From Trichococcus palustris (GTDB lineage: Bacteria > Bacillota > Bacilli > Lactobacillales > Aerococcaceae), in NCBI RefSeq assembly GCF_900114465.1, contig NZ_FOTD01000007.1, positions 55,760 through 119,759 on the forward strand: a DNA stretch of 64,000 nucleotides, written 5' to 3'. The notes under the pieces were generated by a model, which saw nothing but the letters and a program-made list of their open reading frames with translations, searched no databases and was not told where the DNA came from. This document shows, piece after piece, positions 8,126 through 16,900 of this stretch. Positions within the stretch are counted from its first letter, which is position 1. Each line of letters opens with the position of its first letter. A program made the position numbers and the translations under genes.

Positions 8126-8284
8126 TTTATTCACCGCTCCCCAATAATAATCCACCTAAAACTTCGCAGTTGCACACAAACCTAAATTCCGCTAAGTAGC
8201 GCGCTTTAAAAACATAAAACCGAGCTGCTACTGCTGTCTATTCCGTCAAGGCTGAACACTCCGCCGAACCGTTTTCAAAAGGAT

Positions 8285-9037
8285 TCACGCTCTTTTCTGC
8301 AATTCCGATTGCCATCGTTCCGTCCATTCCTTATCCAATTTCTGCAGTCGGTTTTTCCTGAGGTTTTCTTTCATGATCCATTGGATATCTTTATCCTGAT
8401 CGGCAAACCATTTCTCCATCATTTTTTTCCCTGCTTCAGGCGCAGCGACAACAGCGACACTCCAGCAATAGCCCAAGGCTTTTCGAAGGGCGATAAAATC
8501 ATCGGTTCTACGATGCTCCTCAAGGAGGATATCCTTCGTAATCCTATCGAGCAGTTCCAAGACTCTCTGGGCATATTCCGTTTTTTTCAAGAGTCTTGGT
8601 TCGCATAAGGCCGCAGCGGCTGCCCTTCTTTCAAGCGGGTTTCCCTGGCTCCACTTTTCCATTTCCTGCAGCAGTCCATCCATGTCCTTGTCGCCAAACC
8701 TTTGCAGTGCCATGGCCACGCCTTCCCTGACCCTCCACCGGGGATCTGAAGCGTAGCTGCGCAAGTCTTCGAGCATATCCAAACGTCCCTCTGACAGTAC
8801 TCTTCCCAAACCGATTACACCGCAGACCGGCAGGAACTCCAACGCCGAACCATAGGGCGCCACGCCATCACCATAAGCAAGGTAACGTCTGAATCTGTCG
8901 AGATCGCCTTCTTCCGCCACTGCCTCGGCGAGTTCAAGATTCGCTCTTGGCCCGGGAAGCCGGGATTCCTCCAGCAGGTAACGATCCCAATCAGCTGATT
9001 TTCCAAGGATTTTTTTGTATTCCTCCACTTTCCCCAT
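8285..9037 (-). CDS. HEAT-repeat-like helical protein
   Basis: A 250-residue soluble helical protein. Alternating amphipathic helices such as DPRWRVREGVAMALQRF and NPLERRAAAAALCEPRLL look like HEAT/ALK-type repeats, as in the DNA alkylation repair (AlkD-like) superfamily. I cannot identify the AlkD catalytic residues, so a scaffold role is as likely. The ATG at 9037 follows AGGGGGG by 6 nt; upstream in-frame starts lack a site. It has no obvious operon partner. Confidence 0.6.
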   Translation of the reverse strand: MGKVEEYKKILGKSADWDRYLLEESRLPGPRANLELAEAVAEEGDLDRFRRYLAYGDGVAPYGSALEFLPVCGVIGLGRVLSEGRLDMLEDLRSYASDPRWRVREGVAMALQRFGDKDMDGLLQEMEKWSQGNPLERRAAAAALCEPRLLKKTEYAQRVLELLDRITKDILLEEHRRTDDFIALRKALGYCWSVAVVAAPEAGKKMMEKWFADQDKDIQWIMKENLRKNRLQKLDKEWTERWQSELQKRA

Positions 9038-9594
9038 ATACGGCCCCCCTTTTATCTTCAATCCGACAGAAGACTCCCACCTCAATGTCGCTGTTTTCCC
9101 ATGCGGTGATTTGGCTTTCCCAGACTACCTGAGGATCCAACGAGGAGATTGCGTCATCCGAATTGTTAAAAGTATCGTAGCCAGCTAATCCAAACAAGGT
9201 CCAAATCAAAGCGAACAAAAGACCATTCCGATAGCATCAATCCATCCATGATCTGAATCAGCACCCTGTCGCTAGACTGAAAGACTACTTCCCATGAATA
9301 TGTAACCGTTCTCTTCCAGTCTCATTATACCATATCCCCCATCAGGGAATCCCGTGCAGCTATCCTAACCAGAGCGTAGAAAAGACCATGCGGACCATCA
9401 TGTGAAGGATGGTCCGTATGGTCTTAAATTGGGTATGACGCTTATTTGTTGCGTTTCCATGCTGATACATAAGAAAAATCTGCGCCGATTCATCCCACGA
9501 TTGAATTCTAGGTATTATCGACGCATCCAGCGAATGATTCACGACTCAAGTCGCGAGCTCCCTCAGCGCATCTTAAAGTTCTGATTTCAACCGA
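9038..9594. other. Gene-free stretch between HEAT-repeat gene and mgtA
   Basis: Only the terminator at 9382-9425 is convincing here. Short open frames exist (for example 8991-9218 minus) but lack a ribosome site and resemble no family. It may hold the promoter of the HEAT-repeat gene near 9300, where a TATACC-rich stretch occurs. Otherwise I see nothing. Confidence 0.4.
9382..9425 (-). terminator. Intrinsic terminator downstream of mgtA
   Basis: AAGACCATGCGGACCATC pairs with its near-perfect complement across a 7-nt loop. On the minus strand the stem is followed by TTTTCT. It lies about 170 nt after the mgtA stop. Confidence 0.7.
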
Positions 9595-12219
9595 TCAATC
9601 GCCAAATTTACGGACAAACCAGGTTTTGACCAGTTGTGTAAGAACGACATAGCCTACCATCATGGCGGCAAGTAGAAGCCAATAAAGCGAAGGCAGTGCG
9701 ACAAAACCAAGCGTTCCCGCAAAAGGTGAAATGGTAAGCCAGGCGGCTACAGCAACAATGGCAACGGAAGAAATAATCAGCGGCCAGCTTGCGCGGCTCT
9801 GAATAAAAGGAATTTTGTTCGTCCGGATCACATGGATGATCAGTGTCTGTGTGAAAATGGATTCCACAAACCACCCCGTATGGAACAAAGCGGGGTTATT
9901 CCAAGCGTTGAACACATTGAGCATAATGAAAAATGTCAGATAATCGAATATCGAACTTATCGGGCCTATAACCAATATGAACTTCGTAATCCCGCTGATT
10001 TTCCATTGACGCGGCTTCTTCACCCAGTCTGCATCGACCTCGTCGGTAGGGATGGTTGTTTGTGAAAAGTCATACAATAAATTATTGGTCAAAACCTGTA
10101 TCGGCAGCATTGGCAGGAATGGGAGAAAGGCACTTGCTCCCAGAACGCTGAACATATTCCCAAAGTTTGAACTGGCTGCCATCTTTATATATTTGATAAT
10201 ATTTCCGAATACACGGCGTCCTTCCATTACCCCCTGAGCCAAAACCAATAGATTGTTGTCCAGCAGAATGATATCCGAAGATTCTTTGGCAATATCCACG
10301 GCACTGTCTACGGAGACACCTACGTCAGCATTTTTCAAAGCAGGCGCATCGTTAATGCCGTCACCCATAAACCCGACTACATGGCCATTGCTTTGAAGAG
10401 CGCGGATAATATGTTCTTTTTGATTTGGAGCTAACTTGGCAAAGATATTTGTCGTATTAACCGCTTTTGCCAGCTCCTCCTCGCTCATAGCCTCGATTTG
10501 CGAACCAAGAAGAACATTGTCAACCGCAAGTCCAACTTCCTTGCAGATATAGGTGGTCACAGCCTCGCTGTCACCTGTCAGAATTTTCACGTCTACACTC
10601 AGGTCTGCTAATTGCTTCAATGCTTCCGTAGCCGACTCTTTAGGCGGATCAAGAAAAGATAAATACCCCAGAAGGATAAGTTCCGACTCGTCTTTAACCC
10701 CGTAAACCGGCTCATCCGATGCTCCCGGCATTTCCTTGTATGACAGGGCTATGACACGGAAGCCCTGGGCACTGAGATCATCGACGATTTTCTTAGTGCT
10801 ATCCTTATATTCAGGCAGCATGGGCAAAACTTTCCCCTCAATTTCCACACTGCTGCAGCACGCCATGATTTCTTCTACCGCACCCTTGCAGATCATTGTA
10901 TTCAGGCCGGTTTCATCCTCTACAATGACCGACATGCGTTTCCGGGTGAAATCAAAAGGGATTTCATCAATTTTACGGTATTTCACGTTTGCCTGCAGGC
11001 TTCCTTCCAGATCGCCATGTTTCAGGATTGCTTCATCAGTGATGTTCTTCAATCCGGTATGGTGGTAGCTGTTGAGGTATCCGTAATGTAGCACTTTTTC
11101 GCTTTCTTCTCCGCGTACATCGAGATGCTTTTCCAGCACGATCTTTCCCTCTGTGAGGGTACCCGTCTTGTCTGTGCACAACACGTCCATAGCTCCAAAA
11201 TTTTGAATGGAATTCAGGCGTTTTACGATGACCTTCTTGCGGGACATAATCAGAGCTCCCTTGGAAAGGTTGACCGATACGATCATAGGCAGCATTTCCG
11301 GAGTCAAACCGACTGCCACAGCCATGGCAAAAAGGAAAGCCTCCAGCCAGTTGTGTTTACTGAGCCCATTTACAATGAATACGACAGGCACCATGATTCC
11401 TATAAAGCGGATCATCATCCACGTGATTCCGTTAATCCCTTTATCAAAACTTGTTAGTTCGCGCTGCTCCACAAGGCTGACTGAAAGCGCGCCAAAATAT
11501 GTCTTTTCTCCTGTATGGACAACTACCGCCACACCTGTTCCGCTTATTACATTCGATCCTAAAAAGCAGAGGTTTGCAATTTCAAGCGGATTATCCATAT
11601 CTTTTGAAGCTGTATCAGATTTTTTCTCAACAGGCATTGCTTCCCCTGTAAGTGCCGCCTGATCGAGAAACAGATCTTTCGCAGATAGTATGCGCACATC
11701 CGCCGGTATCATATCCCCCGCGGCAATGGTTATGACATCTCCTGGCACCAGCAGCTTGAGCGATATCTCTTGTTCTTTCCCATCACGAACAACTGTTGCC
11801 TTGTTGACGACCATGGCTTTAAGTGCCGCCGCTGCATTATCAGCGCGCAGTTCCTGGAAGAAACGTAGGACAACTCCCAGTACTACCATTACTGAAATGA
11901 CCACTGTTGCCCGCAAATCTCCAGTAAGGTAGGAGAGCAAAGCAAGTGAAGCTAGTAATATGACCAAGGGATTCTTCAAATTATTCATTAAATGCATGAG
12001 AACCGATTGGCGCTTTTCTCTGGCCATCTCGTTTACACCATACTGCTCCAGACGCAATTTAGCTTCAGCTTCACTCAAACCTGTCAGTTGTGTTTCAAGC
12101 CGCTTTAAAACGGAATCCGTATCCAATTCGGCCATCTCCAACAGTTCCTCTGAAAAAGTTTTTACTGGTGCACTATCCTGATTGTGAGGCTGGTTTGAAC
12201 TAGTGATTTTTTCCGACAT
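9595..12219 (-). CDS. mgtA: Magnesium-translocating P-type ATPase
   Basis: An 874-residue P-type ATPase of the P3B (MgtA/MgtB) type, which imports Mg2+ across the membrane at the expense of ATP. Order of parts: N-terminal cation-ATPase domain, helices M1-M2, actuator domain with TGEA (about 191), M3-M4 with the VAVGLTPEMLP segment, phosphorylation site DKTGTLT (Asp350), nucleotide domain, the hinge GDGINDAPAL, and six C-terminal helices. The DFSQT stretch in a late helix fits Mg2+ transporters rather than Ca2+ pumps. Length is near the family norm of about 900. A GAGAGGAG site precedes the ATG, and a leader of roughly 240 nt suggests RNA-level control. Confidence 0.93.
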   Translation of the reverse strand: MSEKITSSNQPHNQDSAPVKTFSEELLEMAELDTDSVLKRLETQLTGLSEAEAKLRLEQYGVNEMAREKRQSVLMHLMNNLKNPLVILLASLALLSYLTGDLRATVVISVMVVLGVVLRFFQELRADNAAAALKAMVVNKATVVRDGKEQEISLKLLVPGDVITIAAGDMIPADVRILSAKDLFLDQAALTGEAMPVEKKSDTASKDMDNPLEIANLCFLGSNVISGTGVAVVVHTGEKTYFGALSVSLVEQRELTSFDKGINGITWMMIRFIGIMVPVVFIVNGLSKHNWLEAFLFAMAVAVGLTPEMLPMIVSVNLSKGALIMSRKKVIVKRLNSIQNFGAMDVLCTDKTGTLTEGKIVLEKHLDVRGEESEKVLHYGYLNSYHHTGLKNITDEAILKHGDLEGSLQANVKYRKIDEIPFDFTRKRMSVIVEDETGLNTMICKGAVEEIMACCSSVEIEGKVLPMLPEYKDSTKKIVDDLSAQGFRVIALSYKEMPGASDEPVYGVKDESELILLGYLSFLDPPKESATEALKQLADLSVDVKILTGDSEAVTTYICKEVGLAVDNVLLGSQIEAMSEEELAKAVNTTNIFAKLAPNQKEHIIRALQSNGHVVGFMGDGINDAPALKNADVGVSVDSAVDIAKESSDIILLDNNLLVLAQGVMEGRRVFGNIIKYIKMAASSNFGNMFSVLGASAFLPFLPMLPIQVLTNNLLYDFSQTTIPTDEVDADWVKKPRQWKISGITKFILVIGPISSIFDYLTFFIMLNVFNAWNNPALFHTGWFVESIFTQTLIIHVIRTNKIPFIQSRASWPLIISSVAIVAVAAWLTISPFAGTLGFVALPSLYWLLLAAMMVGYVVLTQLVKTWFVRKFGD

Positions 12220-12235
12220 GAAATATCACTCCTCT

Positions 12236-12496
12236 CAGATATAAATATGATTTATGAGCGCGACATTGTTGCATTGATTGAATGCCGTAATAACAGTGGA
12301 CTTGAGTCAAGAGCATAAGCACAAAAAGATGAACTACCCCTATTTAACGAGGCACCACCAAAAATAATCTACAAAGAAGACCCCTTGTTCTGCATTTGGA
12401 TAGCCGAAACGGATAGGCTCGCTTGACTGCATTTATATCCGACACCGTATCTTCTTTATCTGATAATAATTGTAACAAAACCAACTCGAAAAACAA
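12236..12496 (-). promoter_or_regulatory. mgtA promoter and long 5' leader
   Basis: On the minus strand TTGTTT (12491-12496) and TACAAT (12469-12474) are separated by 16 nt. The transcript would have a leader of about 240 nt before the mgtA start. Early in it AAAGAAGA (12450-12457) can pair with TCTTCTTT (12373-12380), enclosing a GAGCC/GGCT hairpin and two copies of AAATGCAG. I could not match it to the M-box Mg2+ riboswitch consensus. Some control element is plausible because mgtA genes are often leader-controlled. The rest of the gap to 12656 shows no gene. Confidence 0.4.
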
Positions 12497-12656
12497 AAAA
12501 TACACACTTATCGCTCTTGGAAAAAAGCTGATGCAGTCATCGGCTATATGGTCGGATTTCCGGCAATAGCGTCAATACAAAAGCCATCATCGCGTGTGCA
12601 CAGAAAAGTATTGGCCCAGTCCATAAAATTCCGGGTGACGGCGACCTTGACGATAT

Positions 12657-12692
12657 GAAAAAAGCTCTAGGACTGCAGCAACAGGCTAGAGC
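12657..12692 (-). terminator. Intrinsic terminator of the SDR gene
   Basis: GCTCTAG and CTAGAGC pair across a 15-nt loop, and on the minus strand the stem is followed by six T. It lies 84 nt past the SDR stop codon. Confidence 0.75.
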
Positions 12693-12775
12693 AAACTTAA
12701 AATATTACTATTTTTCCCAACTAAAATTTAGCGTCAAAAGGATATTTTTATGCTATATACTTGATTCGAAATCGA

Positions 12776-13600
12776 TCAGAAGTCCGTTTGAGAACTGATG
12801 GCGCTCCAATCCTCGATTTCCTGCAATCTTTCTTTCATCTCGGCTGATACGATGTTGACTGCATCCGTTCCCAGCAACAAGCGTTTCGGAACGTTCTCTT
12901 TTTGGATGGTCTCGAAGATGACTTCCCCTGCCTTATCCGGATCGCCAGGCTGATCTTGCTTGTCGACGATGTTCTCTTTTCTGGTTTTCCAAGCTGTTCC
13001 GGCATAATCTTCGATCTGCTTCTGGGTCCCTTTCAGGGAAGTATCGTAAAATTTGGTTCGGAATGCTCCTGGTTCGACGATCATCACTTTGATACCCAAC
13101 GGCGCAACTTCTTTGCTTAAGCCATCCGTCATCAATTCCAGTGCGGCTTTTGATGCAGCATAGTAGCCGGACCCAACGCCGGACCGGGCGGCTGCAATCG
13201 AAGACACATTGATGATGGCGCCGTTTTTCTTCGTTCTCATGTTCGGCAAGACCTGCTTGATCAATGCAATCGGGCCGAAAAAGTTCGTGTCGAACAACAA
13301 GTCCACACTGTCTTCCTCCCCTTCCTCGACGGAGGAGCGATACCCGTAACCCGCATTGTTCACCAGAATATCTACCCCGCCAAACTTATCCTCGGCCGCT
13401 TTCACAGCATTCGCAATACTCTCTTTTTTGGTGATGTCCAAAGCTACTGAAATGGCGGTATCAGGATAATCTTTGATGACATCCGCCACCGTTGAAATAT
13501 CCCGCGCAGTAACAACCGCATTATCCCCATTTTTTAAGACGGCTTTTGCGATCCCTCTGCCGATTCCGCTGGAACATCCTGTAATCAACCATGTTGTCAT
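12776..13600 (-). CDS. Short-chain dehydrogenase/reductase
   Basis: A 274-residue classical SDR. The Rossmann motif TGCSSGIGRG starts at residue 8, NNAG (NAGYGY) marks strand four, and the catalytic Ser (NVSSIAA) and YYAASK pair follow. It oxidises or reduces a carbonyl/alcohol substrate with NAD(P)H, substrate unknown. The C-terminal region is longer than in minimal SDRs, as in the subgroup often linked to electrophile or aldehyde handling. It has its own promoter of MerR type (13719-13749) and its own terminator, so it is monocistronic. The ATG has GAGAGGAAG upstream. Confidence 0.88.
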   Translation of the reverse strand: MTTWLITGCSSGIGRGIAKAVLKNGDNAVVTARDISTVADVIKDYPDTAISVALDITKKESIANAVKAAEDKFGGVDILVNNAGYGYRSSVEEGEEDSVDLLFDTNFFGPIALIKQVLPNMRTKKNGAIINVSSIAAARSGVGSGYYAASKAALELMTDGLSKEVAPLGIKVMIVEPGAFRTKFYDTSLKGTQKQIEDYAGTAWKTRKENIVDKQDQPGDPDKAGEVIFETIQKENVPKRLLLGTDAVNIVSAEMKERLQEIEDWSAISSQTDF

Positions 13601-13718
13601 ATTGTTTTCTTCCTCTCTGAAACTGTTTTTTTGTTTTTTGATAATTGCTCATTGCTAAAGGATCAAACGAGCATCACGATTACTTCGATAAGTGTCGATT
13701 TTGTCGCCCACAAATAGA

Positions 13719-13749
13719 AGTATACACTTTGGAGTGCACTCCAAGTAAA
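13719..13749 (-). promoter_or_regulatory. MerR-type operator/promoter of the SDR gene
   Basis: On the minus strand -35 TTTACT (13744-13749) and -10 TATACT (13719-13724) are separated by 19 nt, and a perfect 16-bp palindrome TTGGAGTGCACTCCAA (13729-13744) fills the spacer. An over-long spacer with a CTTGGAGT-type palindrome is the known signature of promoters activated by MerR-family regulators. No merR-like gene is in the window. Confidence 0.75.
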
Positions 13750-13864
13750 GCGCTTTATTTTCAAAATGCAAAATAATTCATGAATGTGCATGCTGCGCAT
13801 AGCAGAAAAAGCGTTCATCATGTGGAATTCACATCCAGGTGGCTCCGTCGGCAATTCAGTGCTC

Positions 13865-14015
13865 CTATCTCTATAAATTCACCTGAAGCGATCTTCGCCG
13901 GGAGTTCCGACCGCATTTCTATATGGATTCTCGGTGAAGCGAACCTCACCGGAAATCCGGCCTCATCTCTATGTATTTCCCCGGTGAACCGATCCTCGCC
14001 GGGAATCTGCCTACC
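13865..14015. repeat. Three tandem imperfect repeats of 48-50 bp
   Basis: Units begin at 13867, 13915 and 13965 with AT(C/T)TCTAT and continue with a block close to CGGTGAAGCGATCCTCGCCGG. Each unit contains an internal inverted repeat (CCGGTGAA-like and TCGCCGG-like halves). No open frame runs through them. This is the main content of the gap between the SDR promoter and the terminator at 14026. Confidence 0.7.
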
Positions 14016-14025
14016 TGCACTCCAT

Positions 14026-14065
14026 TAAAAAACCGTGAAACATGCATCCCCTGCACATTTCACGG
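14026..14065 (-). terminator. Intrinsic terminator of the ConA-like protein gene
   Basis: CCGTGAAACATGCA pairs with TGCACATTTCACGG around a short loop. Minus-strand transcripts would end in six T. Confidence 0.75.
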
Positions 14066-14183
14066 CTCTATTATTTCCATCCAGTTGCAGCGCTTTGATT
14101 TTGCGTACGACATCCAAGATCGTGCCGTCGCGTACTTCTTCCTCAAAGCTTATTCTTCTGCACAAGTTTTTCAGGTAGGCAAC

Positions 14184-14795
14184 CTAGCGGGGAACAACCT
14201 TCAAATCCTTGAAAAATCCTTCCGTGCCCTCTTCGACCCAAAGCGCGATGGCGCCTTCCTTATCCGCTCCGTGCTTCAGGTCGTTGACCACCAATACGGG
14301 ATACTTTGAATTATTCACATAAAGTTCCGCATGTTCGCCATCCACTTTGACCTTCAGATCGATCCATTCATCCAGCCCCATGTCGGCGTAGGATTCGTAC
14401 TCACCTGGGCTTTCGGCTCTGAAACGGTCGAATTTGTAGTCAGGGTATGAAAAATATTGTGTAGATCGATTCCTTCTCAGTTGGCTTTCATTCCTGCCGT
14501 TCGTCGGGCGAATATACAGCGATTCGAAATGTTCGTTGTTCTCATCGATACGGAATGCGATGCCGAGGAAGCCTCTGGCAAATTCAGGTGCGTCTGGCAA
14601 AAGACGGCTCAATACCTTCACCTCGATGGTGCCGTTCTTGAAGGTGGTACCGACCAATCTGGCGTAGGTCGGCTCATCGAAGGCTTCGACTTTCGGATTT
14701 TTTGTGACTCTGAGTACTTCAACGCCCTCAAAACCAACATTTTCGATAAAGGAATTTACTGGAATAAAGTTATCTGCTCTCATGGCTATATTCAT
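14184..14795 (-). CDS. Concanavalin A-like (DUF1080/LamG-type) domain protein
   Basis: A 203-residue protein without a signal peptide. The alternating strand pattern (GTIEVKVLSRLL, FLGIAFRIDE, FESLYIRPTNGR, GEHAELYVNN, GAIALWVEEGTEGFFKDLKV) is that of a jelly-roll ConA-like domain of the DUF1080/LamG type. Such domains bind or hydrolyse sugars; the cytoplasmic location and absence of obvious paired acids leave the role open. RBS AGGGGAAG sits 6 nt before the ATG. It is followed by its own terminator and preceded by a separate one, so it is monocistronic. Confidence 0.6.
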   Translation of the reverse strand: MNIAMRADNFIPVNSFIENVGFEGVEVLRVTKNPKVEAFDEPTYARLVGTTFKNGTIEVKVLSRLLPDAPEFARGFLGIAFRIDENNEHFESLYIRPTNGRNESQLRRNRSTQYFSYPDYKFDRFRAESPGEYESYADMGLDEWIDLKVKVDGEHAELYVNNSKYPVLVVNDLKHGADKEGAIALWVEEGTEGFFKDLKVVPR

Positions 14796-14892
14796 GCATT
14801 TCTTCCCCTTTTAATAAATTATTTGTGGTGTTCTTACTATCAGTGTAGCACGGATTCTCGTGCTGTAAATTAGGCACAAAAAGGTAACTATT

Positions 14893-14943
14893 AAAGAAAA
14901 GGGCGCAAAGACAGGCAGAAAACAGCACTGTCCTTGCGCCCTT
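14893..14943 (-). terminator. Intrinsic terminator downstream of the DsrE-like gene
   Basis: GGGCGCAAAGACAG (14901-14914) pairs with CTGTCCTTGCGCCC (14928-14941). Minus-strand transcripts continue with CCCTTTTCTTT. Confidence 0.8.
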
Positions 14944-15007
14944 CTCATAATATTTAAATATGTCTCTTCATTCGAGCGCTACGCTCACGGAACCATTCCA
15001 GTTTATG

Positions 15008-15328
15008 TCAGAAAGTAACGACCTTATCCGCCCATTCGACCATCTCAACGCAATCGATCATGGTGCTGATCGGACAAACCTCAGTTCCCTCCATATTCCG
15101 TGACCTCAGGCAGGTACCGCAGGCCAATATTTCACCTTTTAGCTCATCGAAAGCTTGCACCTGCGCGGCTACATCGTACTTTTCATGGGTCATGTTTTCG
15201 ATCTCGACAGCCTCGCCCATCAGGAAGACTTTCACCTCATGGCCGGCCTTCTTTGCAGTAACGGCGAACCGCATGGCGTTCCAAGCTTTTTCATATTCCT
15301 TCGTTTCGATGATGATCCCTAGTTTCAA
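15008..15328 (-). CDS. DsrE/DsrF-like family protein
   Basis: A 106-residue cytoplasmic protein of the DsrE/DsrF-like (YchN/TusD-type) fold. The start MKLGIIIETKEYEKAWNAMR and the block EVKVFLMGEAVE are typical. Cys70 and Cys73 in LACGTCLRSR are the likely reactive thiols used in sulfur relay or redox tasks. It is not part of a tusBCD operon here, so the partner is unknown. The gene has TGGAGGAA upstream and follows rsgA by 18 nt, so it is probably co-transcribed with rsgA. Confidence 0.75.
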   Translation of the reverse strand: MKLGIIIETKEYEKAWNAMRFAVTAKKAGHEVKVFLMGEAVEIENMTHEKYDVAAQVQAFDELKGEILACGTCLRSRNMEGTEVCPISTMIDCVEMVEWADKVVTF

Positions 15329-15346
15329 TGCAATTCCTCCAATTTA

Positions 15347-16423
15347 TTATTTACCCTTGTTCTTCGATTTGGCATAATTTCTGGCGTTCTTGATGCCCCC
15401 GAAGTCGGAAAACATGGTGTTGATTTTCTCTTTTTCGATCTGCTTGGCATTCAATCCCTCGTACTTGGCTTCCTTCTTGAGTTTCAGGTAGCTCTGCAGC
15501 CGCTCTTCTGTCAAGGTGCCCTCCGCTATCGCCTTTCTGACCATGCAACCCGGCTCGTTTTCGTGCCGGCAATCCTTAAATTTGCATTGCGCCGCCAGTT
15601 CGTCGATGTCGACAAATGTCTTCGCCAGATTTGCGCTCTCCAATCCGAGTTCGCGCATGCCCGGCGTATCGATGATGCAGCCGCCTGTCGGAACGAGGAA
15701 CAGCTCCCGGTTTGTGGTCGCGTGTCGGCCTTTGTCGTCTTTTCTGATTTCCCGCGTTTCAATCAGGTCCTCCCTGAGGATCCGGTTGATCAGGGTCGAT
15801 TTGCCGACCCCGGACGAGCCGATGAACACGACCGTCCGACCCGGGGTGATGTATTTCAGGACGGCTGTGTATCCGTCCATGCTCATGCTTGATGTGACGA
15901 TTACATCGACTCCGAAGGCGATTGTCTCGATTTCACGCAACTTTTCCGGGACATCCGCGCACAGATCCGCTTTCGTCAGCACAATCACCGGAGTGGCGCC
16001 GCTGTCCCACGCTATCGAAAGGTAGCGTTCCAGCCTCCGCAGATTGAAGTCATTGTTGAGCGACATGCAGATGAAGACGACATCGATGTTCGCGGCGACA
16101 ACCTGGACGTCATGCGCCTTGCCTGCAGCTTTGCGGATAAAGACGCTTTTCCTGGTCAGTGTGTGGTGGATGATGGCATGGTCTTGACTTCCCTCCTTCC
16201 GGTCGATCATCACGAAATCGCCGACCGCCGGGTAGTCCGACATTTCGACTGCCGCATGGCGCATTTTACCGGATATTTCGGCCAGCAGCTCCGCTTCCCC
16301 GGTCGCAACCCGGTACAATTCCTTGTATTGCGCAATGACTCTTCCAGGATGCAGTTCCGGATAAAGGGCCGCCTCCTGCGCAAATCGCTCCGTAAACCCC
16401 AGATTTGTTAAATTGCTGTGCAT
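15347..16423 (-). CDS. rsgA: Ribosome small subunit-dependent GTPase A (long type)
   Basis: A 358-residue circularly permuted GTPase that matures the 30S subunit. Order: N-terminal OB fold, G4 TKAD (150-153), G1 GSSGVGKST (202-210), G3 DTPGM, then a zinc domain with C-x5-C-x-H and a final Cys (KFKDCRHENEPGC). It is about 60 residues longer than the housekeeping YloQ type, mainly through a lysine-rich C-terminal tail. Gram-positive genomes often carry this longer paralogue as well as the core copy. The core copy is not in the window, so paralogy is inferred from length and isolated context. Ribosome site GAAGGGAAGGG precedes the ATG. Confidence 0.9.
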   Translation of the reverse strand: MHSNLTNLGFTERFAQEAALYPELHPGRVIAQYKELYRVATGEAELLAEISGKMRHAAVEMSDYPAVGDFVMIDRKEGSQDHAIIHHTLTRKSVFIRKAAGKAHDVQVVAANIDVVFICMSLNNDFNLRRLERYLSIAWDSGATPVIVLTKADLCADVPEKLREIETIAFGVDVIVTSSMSMDGYTAVLKYITPGRTVVFIGSSGVGKSTLINRILREDLIETREIRKDDKGRHATTNRELFLVPTGGCIIDTPGMRELGLESANLAKTFVDIDELAAQCKFKDCRHENEPGCMVRKAIAEGTLTEERLQSYLKLKKEAKYEGLNAKQIEKEKINTMFSDFGGIKNARNYAKSKNKGK

Positions 16424-16523
16424 GTTTTTCCCTTCCCTTCAATCATTAAACCGAGGAGTCTCTTCGTCATTCTAAAACCGATAGCCACAACTTTTCCGAC
16501 TCGATCACGGGTTCCGCCACCAA

Positions 16524-16542
16524 TATTATGGTGGGACCATAA
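16524..16542. promoter_or_regulatory. Palindrome upstream of rsgA
   Basis: ATTATGGT and ACCATAAT are perfect inverted arms around GGG, about 100 nt before the rsgA start. It could be an operator or a hairpin. It is the most notable element in the 16424-16776 gap; apart from it I see only an unconvincing 45-codon hydrophobic open frame at 16642-16779 (minus). Confidence 0.35.
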
Positions 16543-16776
16543 TCCATGGTTGTGTGTGTCAAATCAAAGGCCAGAATTCTGGGCTCGCTTATATCCTACT
16601 TGTTGCTAGGTATGTTTGTGCTGACGAATGCCATCCTGGACTCATCTCGACTCCATTTTAAGCTTGCGGAAAGGCAAAATCAATAATATTCCGATATCGG
16701 AAGGATAGATACAGAGGACATTAGATAAAATCAGTCCTATAACAAAACATATGGCAAAGGTCTTTAATACCCAAAC

Positions 16777-16818
16777 CAAAAAAGGAAGCTGTCTCAATTT
16801 TCAGTTGAGACAGCCCCT
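16777..16818 (-). terminator. Intrinsic terminator of the RidA fusion gene
   Basis: GCTGTCTCAA and TTGAGACAGC pair around a 7-nt loop. The minus strand continues with CTTCCTTTTTTT. Confidence 0.8.
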
Positions 16819-16900
16819 TCGATTAGGATATGCGATTGTTCATCACCTTCGGCATGAACAAATACCTTTGATCGTTTTTGTATTTACAACCAAATGCCTG

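Noticed and set aside
8991..9218. 75-codon minus-strand frame overlapping the HEAT-repeat gene start
   Set aside because: No ribosome site, no family resemblance, and it overlaps a well-supported gene.
12300..12380. M-box or Mn2+ (yybP-ykoY) riboswitch before mgtA
   Set aside because: Short stretches such as GGGGTAG and TTAACGAGG recall yybP-ykoY, but order and strand do not fit, and the M-box core is absent.
16642..16779. 45-codon hydrophobic minus-strand frame with a TTG start
   Set aside because: There is no ribosome site, and the start overlaps the terminator of the RidA gene. It may be a relic of a membrane protein but cannot be supported.
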